64,000 bases of DNA from Mycobacterium scrofulaceum (GCF_002086735.1 NZ_MVIJ01000002.1:155231-219230), one strand, 5' to 3'. Shown: positions 22,194 to 31,003, counted from the stretch's first letter. Made by a program: numbers and translations. The notes: generated from the sequence alone by a model not told the origin.

Positions 22194-23609
22194 CTAGTTC
22201 GCGATCCGGGCGGCCCGACGGCTTTGTCGGGGCTGCAGAGGCTTTCGCGACAGGGCGCGGGTCACCAAGCGCGCGACGCCGAGTTCGATGCCGCGGGCCA
22301 GCTCGTCGACGTCCGGTGCGGCTTCGTAGTCGGCGGTGATGCCGATCGCCAGGTCGTCGACGTAGCTGAGCATGCTGATCACCGTGCGCAGCTGCAGTGC
22401 GATCGGCGGGATCGGCAGCAACTGCTCGACCGGACGCCCCAGGACCTGGAGCCGCTGGCGCGGACCGGGCACGTTGGTGGCCAGCGTGACGACGCTGCGC
22501 TGCGGGAGCCGGGTCAGCGCCCGCACCGTCCACGCGTTCACGGCGAACGGCAGGTAATTGGTCAGCGTGACAAAGGCTTTCGCGGCTTGCCGCTCACCGC
22601 TGGCCTTGAGCCTGCCGAGCCGCGCGTGCACCGACTTCAGTCTCCTGACCGGATCGCGTTCTTCGACCGGCAGCGAAGAAAGCATCGCCGAGACCCGGAT
22701 GTCGGTGCGGTCCATGGTGTTTGGCGAACGAACCGACACCGGGATCATGGTGCGCAGGGAGTTGCGCCGGAGTTTCTCCCCGCGGCGCAGCAGCACGGTC
22801 CGGAAACTGTCCGTTATCGCGGCCAGCGCGACATCGTTGAGCGTCACGCCAAAGGTCTGGCAGACTGTCTCGACGTCTTTCATCGACACCCGCGCCGCGC
22901 TGTAGCGGCGCATGGTGCTGACCGGTCCGCGCAGCGACGTCCCTCCCGCCGGCGCGAGCAGGCCGGCGATGAATTCGGTTGCCCCCATGGCGGTGTGCGC
23001 GGCGGTAGTGGTGGTGGCCACCGACGCGCGCCACACGCCGCGGGCCCACGTCCGCGGGTCACGACTGAGCCCCGCCGACGAGACGATGGACGGGGCCGGT
23101 TCCCTGGCGGCGCGGATGTCGCCGGCGTACGTTTCGCCGGTGCCCGGGTCCGCAAGGCGGGTGATCATCCGCACGATGGCGATCCCGTCGGCCAGGCAGT
23201 GGTGAATCTTCACCAGCATGGCCCACCGCCCAACCGGCAGGCCCTCGATGACCCAGCACTCCCACAGCGGATGATCGCGGTCCAGCCGGCGTTCCATGAG
23301 ATCGGCGATCAAGCGGAACAACGCCGAATCGTCGCCCGGGGGAGGCAAAGCCACCATGCGCACGTGATGGCCGATGTCGAAATTGGTGTCCTCGATCCAT
23401 CCCGGCGCCGCCAAATCGAAGGCATGCTTGCGCACGAGCTGGGTGAACCGGGGCACGTCGCGAATGCGTTCGGACAGCGTCGCGGCCAGTTCCTGCGGGT
23501 CCGGCACCGGCCCGTCGATCACGGCCAACGTGCCGATCGCCATACTCACGTGCCGGTCGGCGTCCTCGGCCTCCAGGAAACTCGCTTCCAGGGTGGTTAG
23601 CTGTTCCAT
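22194..23609 (-). CDS. WS/DGAT-type acyltransferase, second copy
   Basis: This 471-residue full-length WS/DGAT protein starts MEQLTTLEASFLEAED, has the catalytic HHCLADG at 136-142 and the ATNVPGPRQRL segment near the C-terminal third. It is much diverged from the copy at 18949 (different N-terminus and linker), so it is not a recent duplication. It acts on acyl-CoA plus diacylglycerol or alcohol. ATG 23609 is preferred over an in-frame GTG at 23633. A GGGCCGATAGTGCC site lies 56 nt upstream. Confidence 0.87.
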   Translation of the reverse strand: MEQLTTLEASFLEAEDADRHVSMAIGTLAVIDGPVPDPQELAATLSERIRDVPRFTQLVRKHAFDLAAPGWIEDTNFDIGHHVRMVALPPPGDDSALFRLIADLMERRLDRDHPLWECWVIEGLPVGRWAMLVKIHHCLADGIAIVRMITRLADPGTGETYAGDIRAAREPAPSIVSSAGLSRDPRTWARGVWRASVATTTTAAHTAMGATEFIAGLLAPAGGTSLRGPVSTMRRYSAARVSMKDVETVCQTFGVTLNDVALAAITDSFRTVLLRRGEKLRRNSLRTMIPVSVRSPNTMDRTDIRVSAMLSSLPVEERDPVRRLKSVHARLGRLKASGERQAAKAFVTLTNYLPFAVNAWTVRALTRLPQRSVVTLATNVPGPRQRLQVLGRPVEQLLPIPPIALQLRTVISMLSYVDDLAIGITADYEAAPDVDELARGIELGVARLVTRALSRKPLQPRQSRRAARIAN

Positions 23610-23665
23610 GCCCCGCTCATCTCCGCTTCGCACTGATCGGGATCACTATCCGTCGCGCGGCGCGA

Positions 23666-23679
23666 GGGCCGATAGTGCC
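23666..23679 (-). promoter_or_regulatory. DosR-like box upstream of second WS/DGAT gene
   Basis: GGGCCGATAGTGCC reads GGCACTATCGGCCC toward the gene, one base off the consensus left half. An overlapping copy, GTGCCGTTGGTCCC, starts at 23675. Confidence 0.5.
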
Positions 23680-23723
23680 GTTGGTCCCGAAGCGGTGGGA
23701 CCGGTCTGCCTCCGGCGGGCCGG

Positions 23724-23972
23724 CTAACGCCGGGCCGGCCGCGAAGCGCGGCCCACATGGCCCAGGATGCGTTCCAGGACGATGTTGGCCAGGTCGCCGT
23801 CGTCGGCGACGCGCGCCAGGCCGCGGCGCCGAAGGAACGTGTCGAGGCGTCGATCGGGCGACCAGTCGGCATAGATCGGGCCGAGATAGCGCGACTGCAG
23901 GAATTCCCACGCCAGTGCGTCCACGTCAGAGTCGGTCAACAACAACGGTGGGGTACCACCCATGGCCGTCAT
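23724..23972 (-). CDS. Small protein, unknown, dormancy cluster
   Basis: The 82-residue protein starts at ATG 23972 behind an AAGGGAGT site; longer in-frame starts have no such site. It begins with LLLTDSDVDALAWEFLQSRY and contains a tryptophan- and arginine-rich centre (YADWSPDRRLDTFLRRRGL), predicted helical and soluble. A DosR-like site lies 81 nt upstream. I do not recognise the family. It may be cotranscribed with the WS/DGAT gene downstream, though 114 bp separate them. Confidence 0.7.
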   Translation of the reverse strand: MTAMGGTPPLLLTDSDVDALAWEFLQSRYLGPIYADWSPDRRLDTFLRRRGLARVADDGDLANIVLERILGHVGRASRPARR

Positions 23973-24053
23973 ACTCCCTTGTTCAGCCGCAACCGGCACC
24001 AGCCAAGTTACGTCAGACGGCGCCCCCATTCCGTCACGCGCAGATTGCGGATC

Positions 24054-24067
24054 GGGTCCAAAGTCAT
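24054..24067 (-). promoter_or_regulatory. DosR-like box upstream of the 82-residue gene
   Basis: GGGTCCAAAGTCAT reads ATGACTTTGGACCC toward the gene, with the typical GACTTTGGACCC core. Confidence 0.55.
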
Positions 24068-24084
24068 CACCGGATTCGGCCGTG

Positions 24085-24112
24085 CGGGCCCGGGCCACGC
24101 TGCCCGGGCCCG
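24085..24112 (-). terminator. hspX terminator hairpin
   Basis: CGGGCCCGGGC (24085-24095) pairs perfectly with GCCCGGGCCCG (24102-24112) over a 6-nt loop. It starts 13 nt beyond the hspX stop codon. There is no clear U tract, as is common in mycobacteria. Confidence 0.65.
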
Positions 24113-24124
24113 TGCTTCGGCCGA

Positions 24125-24556
24125 CTACTTGGCGGCGACCTTGACGTGCTTCTCCTCGGGTACGGGCTGCGAAACCGGCACGGACACAGTCAAAATGCCC
24201 TTGTCGTACGTGGCCTTGATGTCGTCCTCGTTCGCGCCCGACGGCAGCGACACGGTGCGCACGAACGAGCCGTAGGAGAATTCCGAACGGCCGTCGAATT
24301 CTTTCTTCTCGCTGCGCTCGGCCTTGATCGTGAGCTGACCGTCGCGGATGGTGACATCGACGTCCTTGGCCGGGTCGATGCCGGGAATCTCGGCGCGCAC
24401 CTCGTAGCGGCCGTCAACCATCTCGTCTTCCAGCCGCATGAGCCGGGTGTCGAACATCGAACGGATTCCGGCGAACGACGGGAACCCCGAGAAGAAGTCC
24501 GAGAACTCGGGGAACAGCATGTGCGACTTCTGCGTCGCGGGCACGGTGGTGGTCAT
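24125..24556 (-). CDS. hspX: Alpha-crystallin small heat-shock protein (Acr/16-kDa antigen)
   Basis: The 143-residue protein has an N-terminal LFPEFSDFF/FPSFAGIR region, an alpha-crystallin domain with the stretch FDTRLMRLEDEM and a C-terminal GILTVSVPVS strand. It matches M. tuberculosis HspX (Rv2031c, 144 residues) nearly end to end. This ATP-independent chaperone forms large oligomers and is among the strongest DosR targets in hypoxia. Start ATG 24556 follows CAGGAGAAAG. It is transcribed divergently from nrdZ with a near-perfect DosR palindrome between them. Confidence 0.93.
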   Translation of the reverse strand: MTTTVPATQKSHMLFPEFSDFFSGFPSFAGIRSMFDTRLMRLEDEMVDGRYEVRAEIPGIDPAKDVDVTIRDGQLTIKAERSEKKEFDGRSEFSYGSFVRTVSLPSGANEDDIKATYDKGILTVSVPVSQPVPEEKHVKVAAK

Positions 24557-24628
24557 GGTCTTTCTCCTGAGATGTCTGTTGCTGAAACGGACGCCTCCGA
24601 TCCGACCATGCGAGCCGGTTCCGCGGTA

Positions 24629-24642
24629 GGGACGGAAGTCCC
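24629..24642. promoter_or_regulatory. Near-perfect DosR palindrome between hspX and nrdZ
   Basis: GGGACGGAAGTCCC lies within the larger dyad TAGGGAC-GGAA-GTCCCTA (24627-24644). It is 72 nt from the hspX start and 45 nt from the nrdZ start, so it could serve both. Confidence 0.8.
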
Positions 24643-24658
24643 TATCACGTTTCGGGCG

Positions 24659-24672
24659 ACGACTTTTGGCCC
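24659..24672 (+). promoter_or_regulatory. DosR-like box close to nrdZ start
   Basis: ACGACTTTTGGCCC keeps ACTTTTGGCCC of the consensus. It ends 15 nt before the nrdZ start, so it may rather serve as a distal hspX site. Confidence 0.4.
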
Positions 24673-24687
24673 GGCGGGGATACTCGA

Positions 24688-26796
24688 GTGATGGTCGGGA
24701 CAGCGCGGTCCGCGCGGTGGCCGTCGAACGTCCGGCGCCGGGACGGGCGCCTGGTGCCCTTCGACCTCGCTCGCATCGAGGCCGCGATCGCCCGGGCCGC
24801 GCGCGAGGCCGGACACCGCGACCCGACGCTGCCCGGCCCGCTGGCCAGGTCGGTCGCCGACGCCCTGGCGGGCCGGTTCCGCGGCGGGATCCCGACGGTC
24901 GAGGGCATCCAGGACCTGGTCGAGGCGCGGCTGACGGCGGCCCGCCTGGACGACGTTGCCCGCGCCTACGCCGCGTACCGCCGGCACCATGCCGAACTGC
25001 GCGCGACCAAAGAGCTGCTGGGCGTGCGCGACGAACTGAAGTTGAGCGTGGCCGCCGTGACGGTGCTGGGCGAGCGCTACCTGCTGCGCGACGATCAGGG
25101 CAAGCCCGTCGAATCGACCGGCGAGATGATGGATCGCGTCGCGAACCACGTCGCGGGCGCCGAAGAGAAGTTTCGGCCCGGCTCCTCGGCGCTGTGGGCC
25201 CAACGGTTTTCGGCGCTGCTGCGCGGCCTCGAGTTCTTACCCAACTCGCCGACGCTGATGAATGCCGGCACCGAACTGGGCCTGCTGTCCGGGTGTTTCG
25301 TTCTGCCCGTAGATGATTCGCTGCACTCGATCTTCACCGCGCTCGCCCAGGGCGCGGACATTCACCAGGCCGGTGGGGGGACCGGCTACGCGTTCGGCCA
25401 CCTGCGGCCCGCCGGCGACCTGGTCGTCCGCACCGGGGGAACGGCCAGCGGGCCGCTGTCGTTCCTGCGGCTGTTCGACTACGCCGCCGCGGTCATCTCG
25501 ATGGGCGGTCGCCGGCGCGGCGCGTCGATGGCCGTGCTCGACGTGTCGCACCCCGACATCTACGACTTCGTCACCGCCAAATCCGGCTCGCCGAGCGAGC
25601 TCAACCAGTTCAACCTGTCGGTGGGGGTGACCGACGAGTTCCTGCGCGCCGTCGGGCGCGGCGGCAGCCACCGACTGGTCAACCCGAGGACGGGCAGGAC
25701 GGTCGCGACGGTGGCCGCGGCCGACCTGTTCACCGCCATCTGCGAAGCGGCACACCGGTGCGGCGACCCCGGACTGGTGTTCCTCGACACGATCAACCGC
25801 GCCAACCCGACGCCCGCGCTGGGGCGGATCGAGGCCACCAACCCGTGCGGCGAAGTCCCGCTGTTGCCGTACGAATCGTGCAACCTGGGCTCCATCAACC
25901 TGGCCCGGATGGCCGGCGGCGGCGGCGTCGACTGGGAACGACTCACCGCGGTGGCGGAGCTGGCCGTGCGTTTTCTCGACGACGTCATCGACGTCAGCCG
26001 CTTCCCCTTCCCGGAGGTGGAGGCCGCCACCACGGCCACCCGCAAGATCGGCCTGGGGGTGATGGGCCTGGCGGAGCTGTTGGCCGGCCTGGGCATCCCG
26101 TACGACAGTGAGCGCGGGGTCCGGCTGGCCGCCCGGATCGCGCGCACCGTGAACCGGGCCGCGCACGCCGCCTCCGAGCGGTTGGCCGAGGAGCGCGGAC
26201 CGTTTCCGGCCTTCGGCGTCAGCCGGTTCGCGGGCTCGGCGCCGCGGCGCAACGCCCAACTCACCTCGATCGCCCCGACCGGCACCATCTCGCTGATCGC
26301 CGGGACGAGCGCCGGGATCGAGCCGATGTTCGCGATCGCCTACGTCCGGGCGGTGATCGGGCGGCGCCTGCTCGAGGTCAACCCGTGCTTCGACCGGCTC
26401 GCTCGCGACCGCGGTTTCTACCATCCCGACCTGGTCGCCGAAATCGCCCGGCACGGCGGCGTGCGCCAGGACCCGCACGTGCCCGCCGAAGTTCGGGCGG
26501 CGTTCCCCACCGCCGCGGAAATCACCCCGGCGTGGCACCTGCGGATGCAGGCCGCGGTGCAGCGGCACGTCGACGCCGCGGTGTCCAAAACCGTCAACCT
26601 GCCGGCGGAATCGACCGTCGACGACGTCCGCGCGATCTATCTGGCCGCGTGGGAGGCGAAGGTGAAGGGCATCACCGTGTACCGCTACGGCAGTCGGGCC
26701 GGACAGGTGCTCAGCTACGTCGGTACCGACCAGGCGCTGCTCGCCGCCGACGCCACGTTCAGCGGCGGATGCCTGGGGCGCCGGTGCGAATTCTGA
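24688..26796 (+). CDS. nrdZ: Vitamin B12-dependent ribonucleotide reductase, class II
   Basis: The 702-residue protein has an N-terminal ATP-cone (about 5-95), catalytic segments [32 protein letters not shown] and [18 protein letters not shown], and a C-terminal Cys pair in CLGRRCEF for thiol exchange. This is the NrdZ type (Rv0570, about 692 residues), which reduces ribonucleotides with adenosylcobalamin and needs no oxygen. That fits the DosR box upstream and a role in hypoxia. The start is GTG 24688; the adjacent ATG 24691 is equally possible. Confidence 0.9.
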   Translation: MMVGTARSARWPSNVRRRDGRLVPFDLARIEAAIARAAREAGHRDPTLPGPLARSVADALAGRFRGGIPTVEGIQDLVEARLTAARLDDVARAYAAYRRHHAELRATKELLGVRDELKLSVAAVTVLGERYLLRDDQGKPVESTGEMMDRVANHVAGAEEKFRPGSSALWAQRFSALLRGLEFLPNSPTLMNAGTELGLLSGCFVLPVDDSLHSIFTALAQGADIHQAGGGTGYAFGHLRPAGDLVVRTGGTASGPLSFLRLFDYAAAVISMGGRRRGASMAVLDVSHPDIYDFVTAKSGSPSELNQFNLSVGVTDEFLRAVGRGGSHRLVNPRTGRTVATVAAADLFTAICEAAHRCGDPGLVFLDTINRANPTPALGRIEATNPCGEVPLLPYESCNLGSINLARMAGGGGVDWERLTAVAELAVRFLDDVIDVSRFPFPEVEAATTATRKIGLGVMGLAELLAGLGIPYDSERGVRLAARIARTVNRAAHAASERLAEERGPFPAFGVSRFAGSAPRRNAQLTSIAPTGTISLIAGTSAGIEPMFAIAYVRAVIGRRLLEVNPCFDRLARDRGFYHPDLVAEIARHGGVRQDPHVPAEVRAAFPTAAEITPAWHLRMQAAVQRHVDAAVSKTVNLPAESTVDDVRAIYLAAWEAKVKGITVYRYGSRAGQVLSYVGTDQALLAADATFSGGCLGRRCEF

Positions 26797-26832
26797 CGCG
26801 TCCCACGCGGGCCGGTCGTCCGCCGCGCCCGG

Positions 26833-26846
26833 GGGTCCAACGGCCC
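26833..26846 (+). promoter_or_regulatory. DosR-like box upstream of Rv2625c-like protease gene
   Basis: GGGTCCAACGGCCC lies 80 nt upstream of GTG 26927 and 37 nt after nrdZ. Confidence 0.55.
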
Positions 26847-26926
26847 TAGCGGCGAGCACGGCGTGGCCATACCGTCGGGTGAGGGGCGCAGTCAACCGCC
26901 CCGCCTCGACGACTTCGGAGGTCTGT

Positions 26927-28087
26927 GTGCGCGATGCGATTCCGATCGGGCGGATCGCCGGTTTTCCGGTGAACGTCCACTGGAGCGTGCTGGTGATCCT
27001 GTGGCTTTTCACCTGGAGCCTGGCCAGCACGCTGCCCGGCAGCGTCAAAGGGTATTCGCACGGCGCCTACTGGCTGGCCGGGGCGTGCGGCGCGCTGGTG
27101 CTGTTGGCCTCGTTGGTGGCGCACGAACTCGCGCACGCCGTCGTCGCGCGCCGCGCCGGGGTATCCGTGGGCAGCGTGACCCTCTGGCTGTTCGGCGGGG
27201 TGACCACCCTGGGTGGCGAGGCGAAGACGCCCAAGGCCGCCTTCCGCATCGCGATCGCCGGCCCGGCCACCAGCCTCGCGCTGGCGGCGATCTTCGGGGG
27301 CCTGGTTGTGGCCCTGCCGATCGTGGGGGCCGCCCCCATCGTGGTCGGCGTCGCCTCCTGGCTGGCCGGCATCAACCTGTTGCTGGGCCTGTTCAATTTG
27401 CTGCCGGGTGCGCCGCTGGACGGTGGCCGGGTGCTGCGGGCGTTCCTGTGGCGCCGCCACGGGGACAGCGTGCGCGCGAGCATCGGCGCGGCCCACGCCG
27501 GACGGGTGGTGGCGTTCATCCTGATCGGGCTGGGACTGGCCGAATTCCTGCTGGGCGGGATGGTGGGCGGCGTCTGGCTGGCCTTCATCGGCTGGTTCAT
27601 CTTCGCGGCCAGTCGCGAGGAGGAGACGCGGATTTCGACCCAGCAGATGTTCTCCGGGGTGCGGGTCGCCGACGCGATGACGGCCCGGCCGCACACCGCC
27701 CCGGGATGGATCACCGTCGACGATTTCGTCCAGCGCTACGTGCTCGGCGACCGGCACTCGGCGTACCCGGTCGTCGACCAGAGCGGGTCGGTCACGGGTC
27801 TGATCACGTTGCGGCAGTTGCGCGACGTCGCGCCCGGGCGGCGCGGCACCACCACCGTGGCCGAGGTCGCGCAACCGCTGCACGAGGTGCCCTCCGGCGC
27901 GCCGCGGGAACCGCTGACCGCGCTGCTGGAGCGGATGGCGCCGGCCGGTCCGCGCAGCCGCGCCCTGGTGTTCGAGGGCGACGAGGTGGTCGGCATCGTG
28001 ACGCCCACCGACGTGGCGCGGCTGATCGAGGTCTACCGGCTCGCCCATCCCGACGACGCGAGACCGGCCTCGGCGCAGAGCATTTAG
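26927..28087 (+). CDS. Site-2-type membrane zinc protease with CBS domains, Rv2625c counterpart
   Basis: The 386-residue protein has four to six membrane helices in residues 15-235. The zinc motif is HELAH at 66-70 and the second metal-ligand motif is [12 protein letters not shown] near 160-171. Two CBS domains follow (about 245-300 and 310-365). This is an M50-family intramembrane protease like Rv2625c, a DosR-regulon gene; CBS domains suggest regulation by an adenine nucleotide. The substrate is unknown. GTG 26927 with GGAGG five bases upstream is clearly better than an ATG 16 codons earlier. Confidence 0.9.
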   Translation: MRDAIPIGRIAGFPVNVHWSVLVILWLFTWSLASTLPGSVKGYSHGAYWLAGACGALVLLASLVAHELAHAVVARRAGVSVGSVTLWLFGGVTTLGGEAKTPKAAFRIAIAGPATSLALAAIFGGLVVALPIVGAAPIVVGVASWLAGINLLLGLFNLLPGAPLDGGRVLRAFLWRRHGDSVRASIGAAHAGRVVAFILIGLGLAEFLLGGMVGGVWLAFIGWFIFAASREEETRISTQQMFSGVRVADAMTARPHTAPGWITVDDFVQRYVLGDRHSAYPVVDQSGSVTGLITLRQLRDVAPGRRGTTTVAEVAQPLHEVPSGAPREPLTALLERMAPAGPRSRALVFEGDEVVGIVTPTDVARLIEVYRLAHPDDARPASAQSI

Positions 28088-28183
28088 GCGACGCCGCTCA
28101 CCGTCGGGGCTCGCTTGTCCGGCTTGCGCAGCTGCCGGACGCCGAGTTCGTCGACGGACACGGCCTCCCCCGAACCCCTCGTT

Positions 28184-28205
28184 TTTACAAGTAAGGTTGT
28201 GTAAA
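28184..28205. promoter_or_regulatory. TTTACA-N10-TGTAAA dyad upstream of fdxA
   Basis: Perfect 6-bp half-sites at 28184-28189 and 28200-28205 lie 9 bp before the fdxA ATG in a short AT-rich stretch. Plausible as the operator for the HTH regulator encoded just downstream, or as part of the promoter. Confidence 0.5.
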
Positions 28206-28214
28206 CTACAGCGC

Positions 28215-28571
28215 ATGACGTACGTGATCGGGAAGCCATGCATCGACGTGATGGACCGCGCCTGCGTGGACGAGTGTCCCGTCGATTGCATTTACGAGGG
28301 CGGCCGGGCGCTCTACATTCATCCCGACGAATGCGTGGACTGCGGAGCGTGCGAACCGGTGTGCCCGGTCGACGCGATCTACTACGAAGACGACCTGCCC
28401 GAGGAGCTCAAACCGTACCTGGCCGACAATGCAGCGTTCTTCGCCGAAACGCTGCCGGGACGCGATGCGCCCTTGGGATCCCCGGGCGGGGCGGCGAAAA
28501 TGGGTCCGCTCGGTGTAGACACGCCTTTGGTGGCCGCTCAACCGAGGGCCGACCAAGCGGAAGGAGCGTGA
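28215..28571 (+). CDS. fdxA: 7Fe ferredoxin
   Basis: The 118-residue ferredoxin of the 3Fe-4S/4Fe-4S type has the N-terminal cluster region CVDECPVDCIYEG and the second CVDCGACEPVCPVDAIYYEDD. The C-terminal extension ends GPLGVDTPLVAA, as in mycobacterial FdxA (Rv2007c, DosR-induced). It carries electrons in the cytoplasm; an oxidoreductase partner is not adjacent. An HTH regulator with conserved cysteines follows after 7 bp, suggesting Fe-S-responsive control. ATG 28215 is the family start. Confidence 0.9.
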   Translation: MTYVIGKPCIDVMDRACVDECPVDCIYEGGRALYIHPDECVDCGACEPVCPVDAIYYEDDLPEELKPYLADNAAFFAETLPGRDAPLGSPGGAAKMGPLGVDTPLVAAQPRADQAEGA

Positions 28572-28578
28572 GGGTCCC

Positions 28579-29259
28579 GTGAAGTTGCCGCCCACGTCGA
28601 TCCGGGAATCCGCGAGCCGCCGCCGCGAGGTGCTGCGGGTGTTACGGAGGTCGCCCGATCCGATGAGCATCGCCGCGATCGCCGACGTGTTGGGTGTGCA
28701 CCCCAATACCGTCCGCTTCCACCTCGACAGCCTGGTGGGTGACGGGCAGGTGGAGCACGTCGAACTCGACCGCAAGGGTCCGGGGCGCCCTCCGCTGATG
28801 TTCCGCGCCGTCCGTCAGATGGACCGCGGCGGCACGCGGCACTATCGCCTGCTCGCCGAGGTGCTGGCGACGGCGTTCGCCGCCGAGCCGGACGCCGGTG
28901 CCAAGGCGGTGGCCGCGGGCCGGGCCTGGGGGCAGAAGCTCGAATCCAGCCTGGAAGCGGTGCCGGCCGGGCCGGCCAGCGCCGAGGAGGCCATCGACCA
29001 CCTGGTCAACATGCTCGACGAGCTCGGCTTCGCGCCCGAACGCCGAACCGCCGACGGGGAGCAACAGGTCGGCCTGCGGCACTGCCCGTTCCTGGAGCTG
29101 GCCGAAAACCGGACGGCCGTCGTCTGCCCGGTGCACCTCGGCCTGATGCAGGGCGCGATGGACGCGTGGGGGGCGCCCGTCTCGGTCGACCGGCTCGAGG
29201 CCTTCGTCGAGCCCGATCTTTGTGTGGCGCACCTGGCGTCGCAGCCGGCGGCCACATGA
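28579..29259 (+). CDS. ArsR/SufR-like HTH regulator with C-terminal cysteines
   Basis: In this 226-residue protein residues 15-75 form a winged helix (SIAAIADVLGVHPNTVRFHLDSLVGDGQ). The C-terminal half carries Cys169, Cys183 and Cys215 in a context (RHCPFLELA...VCPVHLGLMQG) like SufR-type regulators that bind an Fe-S cluster. Cluster status would then tune expression of fdxA, which lies 7 bp upstream. It may be a repressor of its own operon through the dyad at 28184-28205. Its TGA overlaps the next ATG. Confidence 0.78.
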   Translation: MKLPPTSIRESASRRREVLRVLRRSPDPMSIAAIADVLGVHPNTVRFHLDSLVGDGQVEHVELDRKGPGRPPLMFRAVRQMDRGGTRHYRLLAEVLATAFAAEPDAGAKAVAAGRAWGQKLESSLEAVPAGPASAEEAIDHLVNMLDELGFAPERRTADGEQQVGLRHCPFLELAENRTAVVCPVHLGLMQGAMDAWGAPVSVDRLEAFVEPDLCVAHLASQPAAT

Positions 29260-29681
29260 GTGCCGCAGCGGCGGTCGCCGTCGCGGTCACCTTCGTGTGG
29301 CTCGGCATGGTCCTGGCCATCTCGTTCCTGGAGGCCCCGCTGAAGTTCCGCGCGCCCAACGTGACGCTGCAGATCGGGCTCGGCATCGGGCGGCTGGTGT
29401 TCCGGGCCCTCAACACCGTCGAGGTCTGCTTCGCCCTGTTGGTCGTGGCGATCGTGGTCGCCGGCCCGGCGCCGGTGGGCATCACCGCGGCGCTCTTCGT
29501 CGCCGCCGGCGCGCTGGCCGTCCAATTGATCGCGGTGCGCCCCGCGTTGACGCGCCGGTCCGACAGCGTCCTCGCCGGCTCGGACGGACCGCGCTCCCGG
29601 GCCCACTACGTCTACGTCGGCTTCGAGGTGGTCAAGGTCGTCGCGTTGATCGTGGCGGGGATACTGCTATTGACGGCCTGA
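29256..29681 (+). CDS. Small integral membrane protein, unknown
   Basis: The 141-residue protein has four predicted membrane helices (about 3-24, 45-68, 72-92 and 118-140). The N-terminal helix is followed by SFLEAPLKFRAPNVTLQIGL. It is translationally coupled to the regulator gene (ATGA overlap at 29256-29259), so it is third gene of the fdxA unit. The short loop SFLEAPLKF recurs in small membrane proteins of unknown role; no catalytic motif is visible. Confidence 0.75.
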   Translation: MSAAAAVAVAVTFVWLGMVLAISFLEAPLKFRAPNVTLQIGLGIGRLVFRALNTVEVCFALLVVAIVVAGPAPVGITAALFVAAGALAVQLIAVRPALTRRSDSVLAGSDGPRSRAHYVYVGFEVVKVVALIVAGILLLTA

Positions 29682-29712
29682 TCGCGTCCGCTCAACCGCA
29701 AAGGACTCAGCT

Positions 29713-30057
29713 ATGGAATCGATCTCGTTGACCGGCCTCGCGTCCGAAAAGCTGGCCGAAGCCAAGGAATCGCACAGCGGTCGGGCCGCCCACACCATCC
29801 ACGGTGGCCACACCCACGAACTTCGGCAGACCGTGCTGGCTTTGCTTGGCGGCCACGAACTTTCCGAACACGACAGCCCGGGTGAGGCGACGCTGCAGGT
29901 GCTGCAGGGCCACGTGCGCCTGACCACCGGCGGTGACGCCTGGGAAGGCAAGACCGGCGACTATGTCGCGATTCCGGCCGAACGGCACGCCCTGCTCGCG
30001 GTCGAGGATTCGGTGGTCATGCTGACCGTGCTGAAGACCATTCCCTCGGCTCACTAG
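29713..30057 (+). CDS. Single-domain cupin protein
   Basis: The 114-residue small beta-barrel protein has a cupin motif: HELSEHDSPGEATLQVLQGHVRL, then GDYVAIPAERHALLAVEDS. It keeps several His residues that may bind metal, but the first cupin motif is degenerate. Similar proteins have been called LuxR- or stress-associated cupins; substrate unknown. Translation starts at ATG 29713 after AAAGGA. The nitronate monooxygenase-like gene starts 4 bp after its stop, so they are probably cotranscribed. Confidence 0.75.
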   Translation: MESISLTGLASEKLAEAKESHSGRAAHTIHGGHTHELRQTVLALLGGHELSEHDSPGEATLQVLQGHVRLTTGGDAWEGKTGDYVAIPAERHALLAVEDSVVMLTVLKTIPSAH

Positions 30058-30061
30058 CCGG

Positions 30062-31003
30062 ATGCTTGCCACGCCCTGGTCGCGGGAATTCGGGCTGCGG
30101 GTACCGATCGTCAACGCGCCGATGGGCGGCGTCGCCGGTGGCCGCCTGGCCGCGGCGGTCACCGCCGCCGGCGGTCTGGGCATGGTCGGGATGGGCAGCG
30201 CCGCCACCCGGCAACTGCTCGGGGCGCAGCTGCAGCACGTGCGCGGGACGTTCGGCATCGGCCTGGTCGACTGGGTGATGCGCACCGAAGCGGGTCTGCT
30301 CGAGGATGCCCTGGCCGCGCGGCCGGCCCTGCTGTCGGTCAGTTTCGGCACCGACTGGTCCTGGGTCGCCAGGGCGCACGACGCCGGGATCCCCACCGCC
30401 ACGCAGGTCTACGACAGCCTCGGGGCGCGCCAGGCGGCCGACGCCGGCGTCGACGTGCTGGTGGCACGCGGCTCGGAGGGCGGCGGCCACGGGGAGACGA
30501 AGCTCGCGACCCTGCCGTTGCTCGACAGCGTGCTGGACGCCGTCTCGGTGCCGGTCCTGGCGGGCGGCGGCGTCGCGTCGGCGCGCAGCCTGGCCGCCGT
30601 GCTGGCCGCCGGTGCGAGCGGGGCGTGGGTGGGCACGCGCCTGGCCGCGTGCCCGGAGGCGCTCTCGGGCGAGGGCAGCCGCCGGGCGCTGATCGCGGCC
30701 CGCGCCACCGACACCGCGGTCACCCGGGCCTTCGACGTCGCCCAGGCCCGGCCGTGGCCCGCGCGGTTCCCGTCGCGGGTGCTGACCAACGATTTCGTCG
30801 CGCGCTGGACCGGCAAGGAGGACGCGCTCGACCCGCAGGCCTGCGACGAGCTCGCGGCCTCCATCGCCGCCGACGACCGCCGGGTCGCCCCCGTGGACGC
30901 CGGTCAGGGCGTCGGGATGATCCGCGACGACGCTTCGGTGGCCGAGGTGATCGACGAAATGTGTTCGGGTGCAGAGCGTTTGCTGACGGCCTGGGGCTCG
31001 TAG
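30062..31003 (+). CDS. Nitronate monooxygenase-like FMN protein (NPD family)
   Basis: The 313-residue TIM-barrel flavoprotein has the N-terminal PIVNAPMGGVAGGRLA, the AAGGLGMVGMGS strand, SEGGGHGE near 139-146 and the phosphate-binding AGGGVASARSLAAVLAAGASGAWVGT at about 165-190. It probably oxidises nitronates or propionate-3-nitronate, or belongs to related 2-nitropropane dioxygenase-like oxidoreductases. The usual catalytic His corresponds to His145 in GGGHGE. It follows the cupin gene closely. The last 20 bp recur as part of a direct repeat downstream. Confidence 0.8.
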   Translation: MLATPWSREFGLRVPIVNAPMGGVAGGRLAAAVTAAGGLGMVGMGSAATRQLLGAQLQHVRGTFGIGLVDWVMRTEAGLLEDALAARPALLSVSFGTDWSWVARAHDAGIPTATQVYDSLGARQAADAGVDVLVARGSEGGGHGETKLATLPLLDSVLDAVSVPVLAGGGVASARSLAAVLAAGASGAWVGTRLAACPEALSGEGSRRALIAARATDTAVTRAFDVAQARPWPARFPSRVLTNDFVARWTGKEDALDPQACDELAASIAADDRRVAPVDAGQGVGMIRDDASVAEVIDEMCSGAERLLTAWGS

